From: Gimesia fumaroli
GTDB lineage: Bacteria > Planctomycetota > Planctomycetia > Planctomycetales > Planctomycetaceae
DNA length: 64,000 nucleotides
Assembly (NCBI RefSeq): GCF_007754425.1
Contig: NZ_CP037452.1
Span: 7,543,164-7,607,163, forward strand
Direction: 5' to 3'
Below, piece after piece: positions 26,060 to 34,693 of this stretch (position 1 is the first letter of the stretch; every line of letters begins with the position of its first letter). The translations under genes were made by a program, and so were the position numbers. Below the pieces are notes generated by a model that saw nothing but the letters and a program-made list of their open reading frames with translations, had not been told where the DNA came from and ran no database searches.

Positions 26060-27433
26060 TCAGCAAGGCTCTTTTTGTACCCCAGTTTCTTCACTGCCTT
26101 CAAGCGTTCGTTCCAACAGCATATCGTAGACCGGTTTGCTGCCCAGTGACTGTGCGACAACACTGGCTGTCATGCAGGTGATGATCATGGCCGGCAGCAG
26201 GTTAAAGCTGGCAGTCATCTCAGCCACCAGTACGATGCCCGTCAGCGGTGCCCGGACGGTTGCAGCGAACAGAGCGCCCATCGCGGCGATAGCACAACTG
26301 CCGGGATAGATATGCGCATGCGGTGCCAGATCTTGCGCGATATAGCCGAAGCTGGTGCCCAGCAACGCACCCAGCGCCAACATCGGAGCAAAGATGCCGC
26401 CGGGAACTCCCATCGAATAACTCAGAAACGTCATGATCGCCCGTACTACCAGCAGCGCAAGCAGAAAACTGAGCAGGGGAGACTTATCGAAAATTTCTTT
26501 CACCAGTGCTTCACCACCGCCCACATATTCGGGGGCGACAACCATCAGCGCACCAGCAACAGCGCCGACCGAACAGGCAATGATCTGCATCGTCCGCGGG
26601 TTCAGTCGGTCAGAAATCCGCAGGCACTTGAGCAGCACCGAATTAAAGCCGGCTCCCAAGGCGCCGATCAACGCGCCCAGCAGTAGATGAAAGGGGAGCG
26701 ACGTCAACAGGTTTTCCGGCGGGGGAAATTTGGGTAGCCAGGTCTGGAGCTGAACCGGCAACTGCGGCAGCGTGCCGAACACCTGATCGTTTACAATATT
26801 CGCAGTAATGCTGGCCAGGATCACCGCGTGCAGGGATACGAAGTTGTATTTGAACCGCCGCCGCATTTCTTCGATCATAAAAAAGATCGCACCCAGCGGC
26901 GCGCTGAAGGCCACACTCAAGCCGGCGGTCGCGCCGGCCGCCAGAAGCGTATTCATTGTCTCTTCGTTGGAGTTTGCTTTCTCGCCGACGATCTGACCGA
27001 CACAACCACCTAAATGAATCGTCGGCCCTTCGCGCCCCAGCACCAGTCCTGCGCCCATTGATAGCACGCCACCGATAAATTTAATGGGAAGCAATTGCCG
27101 CCAGCGCAAAGGCCTTAAGCCTGACATGATGCCTTCGATTTCCTGGATGCCGCTTCCTGCTGCTTCCGGAGCATAACGGCGGACCAAGAGCGCCGCGATA
27201 CCAACCATGACGGCACCAAGCACTGCAGAGATGATGACGGCCAGTGCCTTGTGATCAGAGAATTGTTCTGCGATCACATTAAAGACGTCTGACGTGGTTT
27301 GCACTGTGTAATGAAAGGCCGACCCCACCGTGCCCACGCCCAGACCAATGATCAGCGCCAGCAGGTAAACCCACATCGCTTCTTTCAGTTCCGATCTCCG
27401 TTTCAACTCTGCGTCATGCATGTCCGTATCCAT
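26060..27433 (-). CDS. ClC-family chloride channel/proton antiporter
   Basis: A 457-residue ClC protein. The three chloride-pathway signatures are present: GSGIQEIEG (selectivity Ser), GREGPTIHLGG (gating Glu, equivalent to E148 of ClC-ec1) and GGIFAPMLALGA. The internal proton-glutamate region FFMIEEMRRRF matches the E203 environment of exchangers, so Cl-/H+ antiport is more likely than a passive channel. There is no C-terminal CBS pair. It is cytoplasmic-membrane located. It lies 120 bases upstream of the end of the histidine-kinase frame on the same strand, but a functional link is not evident. Confidence 0.92.
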   Translation of the reverse strand: MDTDMHDAELKRRSELKEAMWVYLLALIIGLGVGTVGSAFHYTVQTTSDVFNVIAEQFSDHKALAVIISAVLGAVMVGIAALLVRRYAPEAAGSGIQEIEGIMSGLRPLRWRQLLPIKFIGGVLSMGAGLVLGREGPTIHLGGCVGQIVGEKANSNEETMNTLLAAGATAGLSVAFSAPLGAIFFMIEEMRRRFKYNFVSLHAVILASITANIVNDQVFGTLPQLPVQLQTWLPKFPPPENLLTSLPFHLLLGALIGALGAGFNSVLLKCLRISDRLNPRTMQIIACSVGAVAGALMVVAPEYVGGGEALVKEIFDKSPLLSFLLALLVVRAIMTFLSYSMGVPGGIFAPMLALGALLGTSFGYIAQDLAPHAHIYPGSCAIAAMGALFAATVRAPLTGIVLVAEMTASFNLLPAMIITCMTASVVAQSLGSKPVYDMLLERTLEGSEETGVQKEPC

Positions 27434-27529
27434 GTTCCGGCGTCAGATGATCCTGGCTTCTTTGCCATTTTTCACAGTTGGAAAAGATAACAGTTATCTG
27501 TCAGGAATAGTAGCTTTTTTATCTGCTCT

Positions 27530-27913
27530 TTAATAGATCCATTCAACCGGAATTCCTGCCCAGAAGGTGATATAACACAGCGCAAGCAAATAACAAACAA
27601 AAACCCCTGCGGAAATTCCTCCCAGGGCATGCTTAAATAACGCACTGAAAGCTGTAATCATTAAACCGGCGCTGAATCCGAGTCCAAATGCCCAAGCAAT
27701 GTGTGGGCGTGCGAGATGTAGATTTTGTGCACTGAGATAGAGGTGCCACGTCGCCGCGGCCATCATGCCGGTAAAGAAAATCAGTAGCAGCCTCGCAAAT
27801 GCCATCGGCTGTCGAAGCCTTTCATAAAAATGAAGATTCACAAATTGTGAGCGGCACAATGCCAGATCGTGTTTATTTAATGGTTTGAGTGTGATTCTCA
27901 AGATCGCAACCAT
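27530..27913 (-). CDS. small polytopic membrane protein
   Basis: A 127-residue protein with a basic N-terminus and three to four hydrophobic segments (about residues 40-60, 70-90 and 95-122). No family is recognised. A Met at residue 37 (MAFARLLLIF) could be the true start, giving a 91-residue membrane protein. It lies 96 bases upstream of the ClC gene on the same strand. Confidence 0.5.
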   Translation of the reverse strand: MVAILRITLKPLNKHDLALCRSQFVNLHFYERLRQPMAFARLLLIFFTGMMAAATWHLYLSAQNLHLARPHIAWAFGLGFSAGLMITAFSALFKHALGGISAGVFVCYLLALCYITFWAGIPVEWIY

Positions 27914-28040
27914 ACCCAGGTCGGTATGAACCGCGGCTAATACGGAACACTAACTGGCCGCCGTTTATCATCTGGCCGCTGATTGATGGACAAGCGGGCA
28001 AAAATAGAGGTGGTAGAGATCCAGTCTGTTTCTCCGACCT

Positions 28041-28337
28041 CTACTTGGGCCCCACAATAAACATGGACAGAATCATAGCCCAGGAAACCGCAAGAATCAG
28101 ATAGAACGCTGCTTCCGCGTGACGAGTTTCATCAGTAATCCGGGAGATGCGGACGGCTACGAACACACCGACCGCCAGGGAAAGGACTAATAGACAGTAT
28201 CTTCCTGTCACGGAACGGTTGAAAAAATAACGTTCTCCCAGCAGAACAGCCGTGATCAGGCCCATCAGAAAAAAAGTGATGGCAGCTATCAGTGTATTCC
28301 AGATGGTCAGCAATATTTTTACTAAGAGCACTTTCAT
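28041..28337 (-). CDS. small polytopic membrane protein
   Basis: A 98-residue protein with three predicted membrane helices (about residues 8-32, 45-63 and 75-95). No family is recognised. Its ATG overlaps the stop of a 67-codon frame (28337-28540) as TAATG, which would be consistent with translational coupling if that upstream frame were real. Confidence 0.5.
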   Translation of the reverse strand: MKVLLVKILLTIWNTLIAAITFFLMGLITAVLLGERYFFNRSVTGRYCLLVLSLAVGVFVAVRISRITDETRHAEAAFYLILAVSWAMILSMFIVGPK

Positions 28338-28757
28338 TAGATAAACAGTAGCCAGTTCTTCAAATGATGCTTAATGAAACTTATGGTAGCTTTCTGAATC
28401 TGATCCTCAAATACTCCCGGAGAAGCGCATGTTATTTCAGAGTAACAATCAATAAAAAAGATGAACACAAATGTTGATGAATATTTATGCAAATCTAAAC
28501 AATGGCAGCTGGAACTGCTCTGTACAATTTTCGTCGACACGCCACTGACCTTCAGAAAAGAAAACTGTTAAACTTGTGAAATGAGGAAAATGACAGACGC
28601 ACTTTTAATCTAAAGCTGCTGTCCACTTCAGAAATTGATTTCAAAATCAGAATGTTCAAGGAAAGAATGGTACCATGCTGACACCAGACGTCGATATATT
28701 TCTCGATTCGGATCGTAGATCGCAGGGAGTCGTCTGTAGAACCGGAGTCATAAATGC
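28338..28757. other. mostly empty interval with a doubtful upstream ORF
   Basis: 420 bases with little to report. A minus-strand frame at 28337-28540 (GTG start, cysteine- and serine-rich, no recognised family) meets the next gene as TAATG. I do not count it as a gene. No hairpin or promoter stands out. Confidence 0.4.
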
Positions 28758-29351
28758 ATGATCGAATCCGAAATCCAGGAACTGGAAGCTGTCACTGACT
28801 GTCAACTGCCGTCAGTTTATCGTGATCTTCTGCAAATGTATCCACAGCGATTAACCGAACTCGCAACCACACTCGATGATGATGAGTTGGCAATGTTCTT
28901 TCATTCGAAGGAATCATTAACTCAGGCGAATGTCGCAGGCGCAGAATACAGAAACTCCATCTTTCCACCCCATTTTTTTATCATCGGCGAATCAGGGTGT
29001 GGCGACTACTATGCGATTGACACACACAACGCCATCGCTCCCGTCTACATGGGAGGCCCGCATCACGGCGAGTATCCCGAGGATGAAAACGAACAGCGTC
29101 TGCCCTACGAGGAGTCCATTCACTCCTACATTGAGCACGTGATTGCAGTCTACGAAGAATGCGTTGCCGATCTGAAAAATGATACGAAGTATAACCCCCC
29201 GGGAAAGTTGAGTGATGTCTTCAGCATCAGCCTCTCTGTGCTGCTCGCCCCTTTTGCTATTCTGTTCTTGCTGCTTTCCATCCTGCTGTCAGGCCCCCTG
29301 ATGCTGCTGGTGCGACTTTGGGAGCTTGCACGGCCTTCAAAGGGGGAGTAG
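28758..29351 (+). CDS. SMI1/KNR4-domain protein with C-terminal membrane segment
   Basis: A 197-residue protein. Residues ~1-140 follow the SMI1/KNR4 (SUKH-type) pattern: an IQELEAVTDCQLPSVYRDLL N-terminus, then PPHFFIIGESGCGDYYAID and a late YEESIHSYIEHV helix. In bacteria this fold is frequent among immunity proteins of contact-dependent or polymorphic toxins. Here a strongly hydrophobic stretch (~168-190) at the C-terminus predicts membrane anchoring. No toxin gene is adjacent, so an immunity role is only a family-based possibility. It is convergent with the TRIC gene. Confidence 0.75.
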   Translation: MIESEIQELEAVTDCQLPSVYRDLLQMYPQRLTELATTLDDDELAMFFHSKESLTQANVAGAEYRNSIFPPHFFIIGESGCGDYYAIDTHNAIAPVYMGGPHHGEYPEDENEQRLPYEESIHSYIEHVIAVYEECVADLKNDTKYNPPGKLSDVFSISLSVLLAPFAILFLLLSILLSGPLMLLVRLWELARPSKGE

Positions 29352-29370
29352 TTTTCTTTTCTGCACCTCT

Positions 29371-30033
29371 TTAACGATCTTCCTCATCCGAATCCTTTTC
29401 CCTCGACTGAGTCGTCAGCCAGAGAGGCACATGCAGGTCCCAGAAGATGGCGGCACTGCGCAGGGCTAAAATGAAGAGCGAGCAGGTAATTCCGAATTCG
29501 ACAGGATACGCGGGGAGCCAACTCAAGCCCACGACATACAGCACACAGCCGCAGGTCACCGGGATGGCGTAGAGTTCGCGGCGCATCAACAGTGTCGGTT
29601 GACCGGCGAGGACGTCGCGCAACAGACCGCCGCCGATCGCCGTCAGCACACCCATCAGGATTGGCGCGAGGGGCATGCCGAACTCGATCCACATGACTTT
29701 TTGCGCTGCCTGGATCGCAAACATGGAGAGCCCCAGCGCGTCGAGATACAGCATCGTGCGGTAGATCTCTTTCCGCGTCAGCAGACGTTCGGTGAGAAAC
29801 GCGACAAAACTGGCACCTAATGCGACCCAGATGTAGTTCAGGTCCGCCGCCCAGAAGACGGGGACTCCCAGGATTAAGTCGCGAATCGTGCCGCCGCCAA
29901 TCGCGGTGATCAGACCCAGCACGCACGCGCCAAACAGATCAATGCCCCGCGGCGTCACCGCCAGCACACCGGTCACCGCAAAAGCGACCGTGCCTACCAT
30001 CCCCAGCAGATATTGTAAGGTTGCTACGTCCAT
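29371..30033 (-). CDS. TRIC cation-channel-family membrane protein (UPF0126/YicG-like)
   Basis: A 220-residue membrane protein made of two homologous halves of about 90 residues. Each has the glycine-rich signature GLITAIGGGTIRDLILG and GVLTAIGGGLLRDVLAG. This is the prokaryotic TRIC/UPF0126 family, which forms trimeric monovalent-cation channels. A polar, Arg/Asp/Glu-rich C-terminal tail follows the last helix. It stands alone, convergent with the SMI1/KNR4 gene 19 bases away. Confidence 0.88.
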   Translation of the reverse strand: MDVATLQYLLGMVGTVAFAVTGVLAVTPRGIDLFGACVLGLITAIGGGTIRDLILGVPVFWAADLNYIWVALGASFVAFLTERLLTRKEIYRTMLYLDALGLSMFAIQAAQKVMWIEFGMPLAPILMGVLTAIGGGLLRDVLAGQPTLLMRRELYAIPVTCGCVLYVVGLSWLPAYPVEFGITCSLFILALRSAAIFWDLHVPLWLTTQSREKDSDEEDR

Positions 30034-30181
30034 CGATGTTGAATCATTTAGAAGAAGTCAAAACGCGCCGCCACGAACATAACAACTTGATCAATGGAGA
30101 CAGTCTCCATTTTATGGCAGACCGTTCAACTTACGAGCCTGAAAGCCGCCATTCCCGGCAAATAGTTCACTGACACAAGCT

Positions 30182-30213
30182 TGTTTTTATTACGACCACG
30201 AAAGACACGAAAG
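30182..30213. repeat. left arm of an imperfect inverted repeat (partner 30629-30666)
   Basis: The segment TGTTTTTATTAC...CCACGAAAGACACGAAAG reappears in inverted, slightly diverged form at 30629-30666 (reverse complement TGTTTTTACTACCACGAAAA...). The two arms bracket the small membrane-protein gene at 30335-30613. Confidence 0.5.
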
Positions 30214-30334
30214 GGAAAATTCCAATTCCAGAATTTTTCTCGCTGAGAATTTAATTCCTGGGCTTGCAATGTCTGCCCGGTCGATGAACACTATTACAGA
30301 CACCGTTATTAATTTTCGCTCCGGGATAAAACAC

Positions 30335-30613
30335 ATGACAACAAGCGAAGCGACTTATCTGCTGATTCCAGGCGTCATTCAAGTCCTCATTGTCGCTGTG
30401 TTTTACGGCGTCTTCTTTTATTTCGTCAAACGGCAACTCGATAAACGCCTCTTTCTACTTGCGACGCTGTCGACTCTGAATGGAATCGTCTTCATGATAA
30501 TTTTCTTTCGGGGCGCATTTGCGATTCTCTTTGCCGTAACGATGTTTCTGATCTACCTGCCCTATCTCTATTACTATTGGAAAGGGCTCCCCGCTCAGAG
30601 CGACAACGCTTGA
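30335..30613 (+). CDS. small membrane protein
   Basis: A 92-residue protein with three hydrophobic segments (about residues 6-28, 36-56 and 57-80) and a polar tail. It is not recognised. An in-frame ATG at 30269 would add 22 polar residues; I prefer 30335 because the hydrophobic segment then begins near the N-terminus. The gene sits between two inverted repeat arms and next to several palindromic elements, so it could be part of a small mobile or accessory unit. Confidence 0.5.
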   Translation: MTTSEATYLLIPGVIQVLIVAVFYGVFFYFVKRQLDKRLFLLATLSTLNGIVFMIIFFRGAFAILFAVTMFLIYLPYLYYYWKGLPAQSDNA

Positions 30614-30628
30614 AACAAGACCGGGGGT

Positions 30629-30666
30629 TTTCGTGTGTGTTCGAGATTTTCGTGGTAGTAAAAACA
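30629..30666. repeat. right arm of an imperfect inverted repeat (partner 30182-30213)
   Basis: The segment TTTCGTGTG...TTTTCGTGGTAGTAAAAACA is the inverted counterpart of 30182-30213, beginning about 15 bases past the stop of the small membrane-protein gene. Confidence 0.5.
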
Positions 30667-30673
30667 GACCAAC

Positions 30674-30841
30674 TTCGAACGGTTTCTGTATGCTGGTTTT
30701 TGTGAGCGGGACGGCGCTAGCCGCGGGTATTATATTTGGTACCCTTGTTCAAAACCGGTGGCTAGCGCCATTCCGCTCACTTTGTAATACGTGTCGCCCC
30801 GTTACATCAACGTGCTTCGTTTGGTCTGGTTCGAACGGTTT
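30674..30841. repeat. palindromic element bounded by 12-bp direct repeats
   Basis: Two long complementary arms face each other: GTGAGCGGGACGGCGCTAGC from about 30701, and its near-complement ending CCGCTCAC at 30780 (GGCTAGCGCC in the arm). About 28 bases separate the arms. The palindrome lies between two exact copies of TTCGAACGGTTT (30674-30685 and 30830-30841). It contains no gene. The layout resembles a REP/MITE-like intergenic element. Confidence 0.65.
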
Positions 30842-30883
30842 GTTCGGTTCCCATTGAAGACGGAAATCATTCGCATGCCACAA

Positions 30884-30913
30884 GGCGGGCGGACACATGG
30901 GTTCCGCCCCTAC
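30884..30913. repeat. GGGC...GCCCCTAC hairpin element, copy 1
   Basis: The stem GGGCGG/CCGCCC encloses an ACACAT-containing loop and ends CCCCTAC. It is the same element as 40563-40591 and 40673-40702, but with different paired bases in the stem. It lies 17 bases past the stop of the enolase-superfamily gene. Confidence 0.65.
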
Positions 30914-30930
30914 GATTTGAATTCGATCGT

Positions 30931-32358
30931 TCAGAGTGACAATTCCTGAAATCCGTCCATCGGTATTTCCACGCCAACACCAAACGGGGCGGCGTTGATG
31001 GAGGCCAGGTTCAGTTCGCCGCCGGTGATGTTGACGCGGGCAAAGCCGTCGTCCATCGCTGTGTACAAGTCGCCGTGCTGCTGCAGCATCCGTTGGCTGA
31101 TCTCCTGCGGAAACGGAGAGAGGCCGCGAAAGTAGTGGTGGCCGTTGCGTTCGACTGAGGTGTTGCCGAGTGCCGCCTGTGCCGCCAGGTCCTGCAGTAA
31201 GGCGACCGGGCCGATATTCACCAGGTCTTCGCCGCTCATCTGGTAGCGGCTCGTGTGTTCCGTTGCATTAAGATAGTTGATCAGACAGCGATGGGCGGCC
31301 GCTTTCATGATGCCTTTGCAGTTCTTGTGGCTCGTGCCCGCGTAACCCAGCTTGAGTGCCTGCGCCAGCGCGCCCAGTTCGGCGTCCGATTCATCGATGA
31401 TCACCGGGGGACCGTTTTCCCAGTCGGCAATGTTCGCGATCGCAGGGTCAAGGGCCACATCGCGATACAGGGGCTGCTCGATGAAGATCAGTTGTTTAAA
31501 GAATTCCTTCAGCAACGGGTCGGCCTGAATACGGTCCCACAGTTCGACGAAGCGGGGGAACTCGCGATACTGCTCGTTCCCGTCCAGCGTGAATCCAAAC
31601 CGGGTGCCGCAATGATGTGTGATGACGCGGGCGACGGCCCGCAGCCGTTCGAGATCGCGGGCGACATCCCCCTGCACTTTCAGCTTGAAGTGATACAGTC
31701 CGTAACAGCGAATGCAGTCTTCCAGCGTTTGCGGCAGTCCATCGTCAATCCGGTTTTCCGGTGTCAGGTCGGCCGCCGTCAGTGGGTCGGAGAGCCCCAC
31801 CGTATGCCGGGCGATGATTTTGGATAAAGGCTGCACGGGCAGAAATTCGCCCGGCGTGTGTCCCGCCAGTTCGGGGTGAATGGCCGCCAGATCGAGGCCG
31901 ACACGATTCTCGCGGAGCAGTGTCGCCAGCGTACAACCCTCGGCCTGCGCCAGCGCATCGAGCAGCGTCCGCTCGACCATGCTGACGCCAAACTGCGCGA
32001 GCAGCGACGGCAGCCCCTCTTCCGCGGCCCATTTCACCTGGGCCTGATACACCTGCTGCCAGAATTCAAACACCGACGCAGCCGAGACCTCCCGCGCAAA
32101 CCCGACGGCCCGCCGAATAACGAGCAGCATCTCATCGATCTCCTGCGCGGCCTCTTTCTCAGGCGACTTATCAAACCACTTCGGCAGCAGCCCATCCGCC
32201 GCAATCCCAGTGACAACCCTGCCATCGATCTCATACCGGCACTGCAAAAAAACATGCGGCGCGGCCGTCATCACAGCAATCCCAAACCGAAACGGCATCC
32301 GCGTTTCTGTTTCCGTGCGATGCAAAGTGGCGTCGATCAGTTTAAATTGAGAAAGCAT
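30931..32358 (-). CDS. enolase-superfamily enzyme (mandelate racemase/muconate-lactonizing-like)
   Basis: A 475-residue enolase-superfamily protein. The barrel half shows a KxK-type catalytic motif (YHFKLKVQG). The metal ligands are Asp (FTLDGNEQY), Glu (FIEQPLYRD) and a further acidic site (VIIDESD). SHKNCKGI supplies the Lys expected on the opposite face. It is longer than typical members (~370 residues), with an enlarged N-terminal capping domain. The substrate, presumably an acid sugar or carboxylate, is not deducible. It has no operon partner. Confidence 0.8.
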   Translation of the reverse strand: MLSQFKLIDATLHRTETETRMPFRFGIAVMTAAPHVFLQCRYEIDGRVVTGIAADGLLPKWFDKSPEKEAAQEIDEMLLVIRRAVGFAREVSAASVFEFWQQVYQAQVKWAAEEGLPSLLAQFGVSMVERTLLDALAQAEGCTLATLLRENRVGLDLAAIHPELAGHTPGEFLPVQPLSKIIARHTVGLSDPLTAADLTPENRIDDGLPQTLEDCIRCYGLYHFKLKVQGDVARDLERLRAVARVITHHCGTRFGFTLDGNEQYREFPRFVELWDRIQADPLLKEFFKQLIFIEQPLYRDVALDPAIANIADWENGPPVIIDESDAELGALAQALKLGYAGTSHKNCKGIMKAAAHRCLINYLNATEHTSRYQMSGEDLVNIGPVALLQDLAAQAALGNTSVERNGHHYFRGLSPFPQEISQRMLQQHGDLYTAMDDGFARVNITGGELNLASINAAPFGVGVEIPMDGFQELSL

Positions 32359-32542
32359 GGTTCCGCAGTTCCTGTAGTCGATTCAATGTAAGTGATTGCG
32401 AGTCTTGCCGGGGCAAGATATGCTACGCATTATGGTTCTATCACGTCTGAAAACGCAAACGACAACACCCCTCCGCAGGATTTCGGTCTTCCGTCCGCCA
32501 CAATGTGTTTCCTGCGCGCTGGTATACAGGAATGATTTTTCA

Positions 32543-32731
32543 ATGAGTCAAAAACAAGAAAAAACAAAATACTATTACTTTATCGATGTGGATCTACGCA
32601 CCCGACAAATCATCGGCTGGGGCAGCGAGTCGCGGGATGAAGTGGAGATTTATATGACTAAAGGTTTCCATAGAATATTTATGTCAAAGGGACAATACAA
32701 TAAGCTGATCAAAGCGCTTGAAGAGTACTGA
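32543..32731 (+). CDS. small hypothetical protein
   Basis: A 62-residue soluble protein from the ATG at 32543, with AGGA about a dozen bases upstream. The longer frame from 32396 adds unlike sequence. The YYYFIDVDLRTRQIIGWG phrase suggests a compact beta-hairpin protein. It is not recognised. Confidence 0.5.
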   Translation: MSQKQEKTKYYYFIDVDLRTRQIIGWGSESRDEVEIYMTKGFHRIFMSKGQYNKLIKALEEY

Positions 32732-32859
32732 GTGAAAGACCAGCGTGTAACAAATCGTCCTCAGCAGCAGGTTCCAAAAAATCGACGAGATAAATGTTGC
32801 AGACTTACTAAGAATTTGGGTGATTAAAATGTGTCAGGTCCATTAAGTAACCAGCACCT

Positions 32860-33117
32860 TTATTTCTTTTTAGGAAAAAGCATCGCAAAACAGAAAAACA
32901 AAAAGAGATGTACTGCGAAGGCCATCAGGTAAATGACGATGATGACGGGAAATAACCAGAACGACTTCCACAAAAATGAGAAGTCGACTTGTTCTAAGAG
33001 CGCATACATTGCCAACAGGCTGAGTCCGAAAGCAATTCCCCCACAAATCATTCGAAAGCTGGACAATGAAAATTCTCTGAGATCGTCTTCTTGTGCATGA
33101 ATCACGAGACCAAATAG
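32860..33117 (-). pseudogene. 3' part of a membrane-protein gene split by an IS4-family insertion
   Basis: This fragment encodes the C-terminal 85 residues of a small membrane protein (LFGLVIHAQEDDL..., with two strongly hydrophobic segments and a basic PKKK end). A GTG at 33105 could start a truncated product. Reading leftward, the sequence continues in the same frame from the 5' fragment at 37311-37457 once the insertion element and one copy of the 9-bp duplication are removed. The joined gene has 134 codons plus stop. The family is not recognised. Confidence 0.85.
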
Positions 33118-33126
33118 TGGTAGCGA
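33118..33126. repeat. 9-bp target-site duplication, left copy
   Basis: TGGTAGCGA, repeated exactly at 37311-37319 in the same orientation and directly abutting the terminal inverted repeats of the IS4-family element. A duplication of about 9 bp is usual for this family. Confidence 0.9.
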
Positions 33127-33163
33127 CGAATGGCACTGCCTATTGTAGCGTAACAGTTTGCGT

Positions 33164-34582
33164 TCATACGATCGTCCTCCTTTGTTGATGGTAATGGTAT
33201 CTTGGTTGCTTCAGCAAAGCCAGCACTTTGGTGCGGCGTTTATTGGCTCTGGGTTCTGTTCGACCAGTGCGATGCCCCACACGTTCGCTGCTGGGGACCT
33301 GTTGTCCGAGTGCAACCAACTCATCCGTGAGCTTCGTGACGGCTCCCAACAACCAACTGGCAGCCAGCATCTGTTGCGTGGTGGCAAACGAGAGGGAACG
33401 CGGATCACGGTCTGTTGAGAGACTGCTTTGCAGCATTTTTAACCGAATCAGATTATACGCCAGCAGGCACGACCAGAGTTCGGTGAGCACCATGTCCGGA
33501 GACTTCGCACGCAGAATATCCATCCCCAGCGAACACTTGATGCTGCGAATATCCAGTTCGATCAGCCAGCGGCTCTGATACACGGCGGCGATCCAGCGCG
33601 CCGGGTATGCTTTCCGATCTGTGATGGTGGTGGCAATCGTAAACGTTTTGGCGCGATACCCCGGCTGACTGATCTGCACATCGACCAGACGCAGAGTGAG
33701 CGTCAGCGGTTGTTGCCAGAATTCCTGACGGGTCATCCAGGCAGGACGTTGCAATGGTCGTGACCAGGTCACCAGTCGCTCCCGTTTACTCAGCCGCCGT
33801 GCGGCTTGCGGATGATCGTCACGCAGGTGATGATTCTTCATCAAAACCTGAACGCCCCGCGCACGGCACGCACTCACCAGCCAGTACGTGCAGTAATACG
33901 AGTCTGCCACCAAGGTATCTCCCGGTCGGAGTGCATCCAGCATTTGCCAGAACAGGGCCGTTTCGCCACTGCCTTTTCCGCTGTAAGGCCCGCTCACTAG
34001 ATCCACCAGCAGTCCGGTTGTCATCGAGATCAGAGAAACGCAGCGTAGAACGGGGAACCCGAGCCCCGGTTTCTGAGTCGGGTTCTGTGGATAGGCACGC
34101 TGATTCTTGGGAGTATCGGCGGCCGTGAGGGTGAAGCCATCAACCAGCAGAATGCGACCGCCGGTGCTCCGTGATTTCACATCAGCGATGCTGGAAGGAC
34201 TGAGGCGTGCCGCCGACTGCTCTCTGGTCTGGACACGATTCTGATCACAGGCCGCTTCCGCATCAGCGGCAATTTGTTGGACAATGTCTCGAATGACGAT
34301 AAACGGGATTTTGAGTCGCGCCCGACAATAAGCACTGGTATTCGTACTGCAAACCCGTCGGCCCAGCGCGGCACACAGGCTGGCAACACGGATCACGGCC
34401 GCTTTACAGCTGCGTTGCTCGCCGGAAAAGAAGACCTGAGAAATTAAGGCCCAGAGCGTGATTGCGGGTGTGTAAACGTCATCCTCGCCGGAACCAAAAT
34501 TGATTTCGTGTTCATCAAAGGTTTGTTGCCAGCGCTGGTCATCAATCACATCAGATAGCGGAAGCGAAGCATTTTGCATCAT
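33164..34582 (-). CDS. IS4-family transposase
   Basis: A 472-residue DDE transposase. The first Asp is in ILLVDGFTLTAADTPKN, the second in TLVADSYYCTYWL, and the Glu in the IS4 signature YQSRWLIELDIRSIKCSLGM (Y-2-R-3-E-6-K). All catalytic residues are present and the frame is uninterrupted, so the enzyme may be functional. The IS66 insertion lies 54 bases upstream of its start codon, separating it from most of its native leader. Expression now depends on IS66-borne or internal promoters. Confidence 0.92.
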   Translation of the reverse strand: MMQNASLPLSDVIDDQRWQQTFDEHEINFGSGEDDVYTPAITLWALISQVFFSGEQRSCKAAVIRVASLCAALGRRVCSTNTSAYCRARLKIPFIVIRDIVQQIAADAEAACDQNRVQTREQSAARLSPSSIADVKSRSTGGRILLVDGFTLTAADTPKNQRAYPQNPTQKPGLGFPVLRCVSLISMTTGLLVDLVSGPYSGKGSGETALFWQMLDALRPGDTLVADSYYCTYWLVSACRARGVQVLMKNHHLRDDHPQAARRLSKRERLVTWSRPLQRPAWMTRQEFWQQPLTLTLRLVDVQISQPGYRAKTFTIATTITDRKAYPARWIAAVYQSRWLIELDIRSIKCSLGMDILRAKSPDMVLTELWSCLLAYNLIRLKMLQSSLSTDRDPRSLSFATTQQMLAASWLLGAVTKLTDELVALGQQVPSSERVGHRTGRTEPRANKRRTKVLALLKQPRYHYHQQRRTIV

Positions 34583-34628
34583 CGAACGTTTGAAAAGAGA
34601 AAATGATGCTGCATTCGAATGGGAAGCT

Positions 34629-34636
34629 GATATAAA
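34629..34636. repeat. 8-bp target-site duplication of IS66, left copy
   Basis: GATATAAA, repeated exactly at 37099-37106 next to the other end of the IS66 element. An 8-bp duplication is the IS66-family hallmark. Confidence 0.92.
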
Positions 34637-34693
34637 GTAACCGTTTCAGCAAATACACGGTCTATCAATGACTGAACTGAATCGCTGCCGGGT

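Noticed and set aside
28337-28540. 67-codon minus-strand frame meeting the next gene as TAATG
   Set aside because: The overlap hints at coupling, but the start is GTG without a clear ribosome site and the product has no recognisable features. Kept only as a note in the interval entry.
33148-34646. GTAACAGTTT (33150) and GTAACCGTTT (34637) as ends of one element
   Set aside because: They are direct, not inverted, and the second is the true left end of IS66. The IS4 element ends are better explained by the 14-bp inverted repeats at 33127 and 37310.
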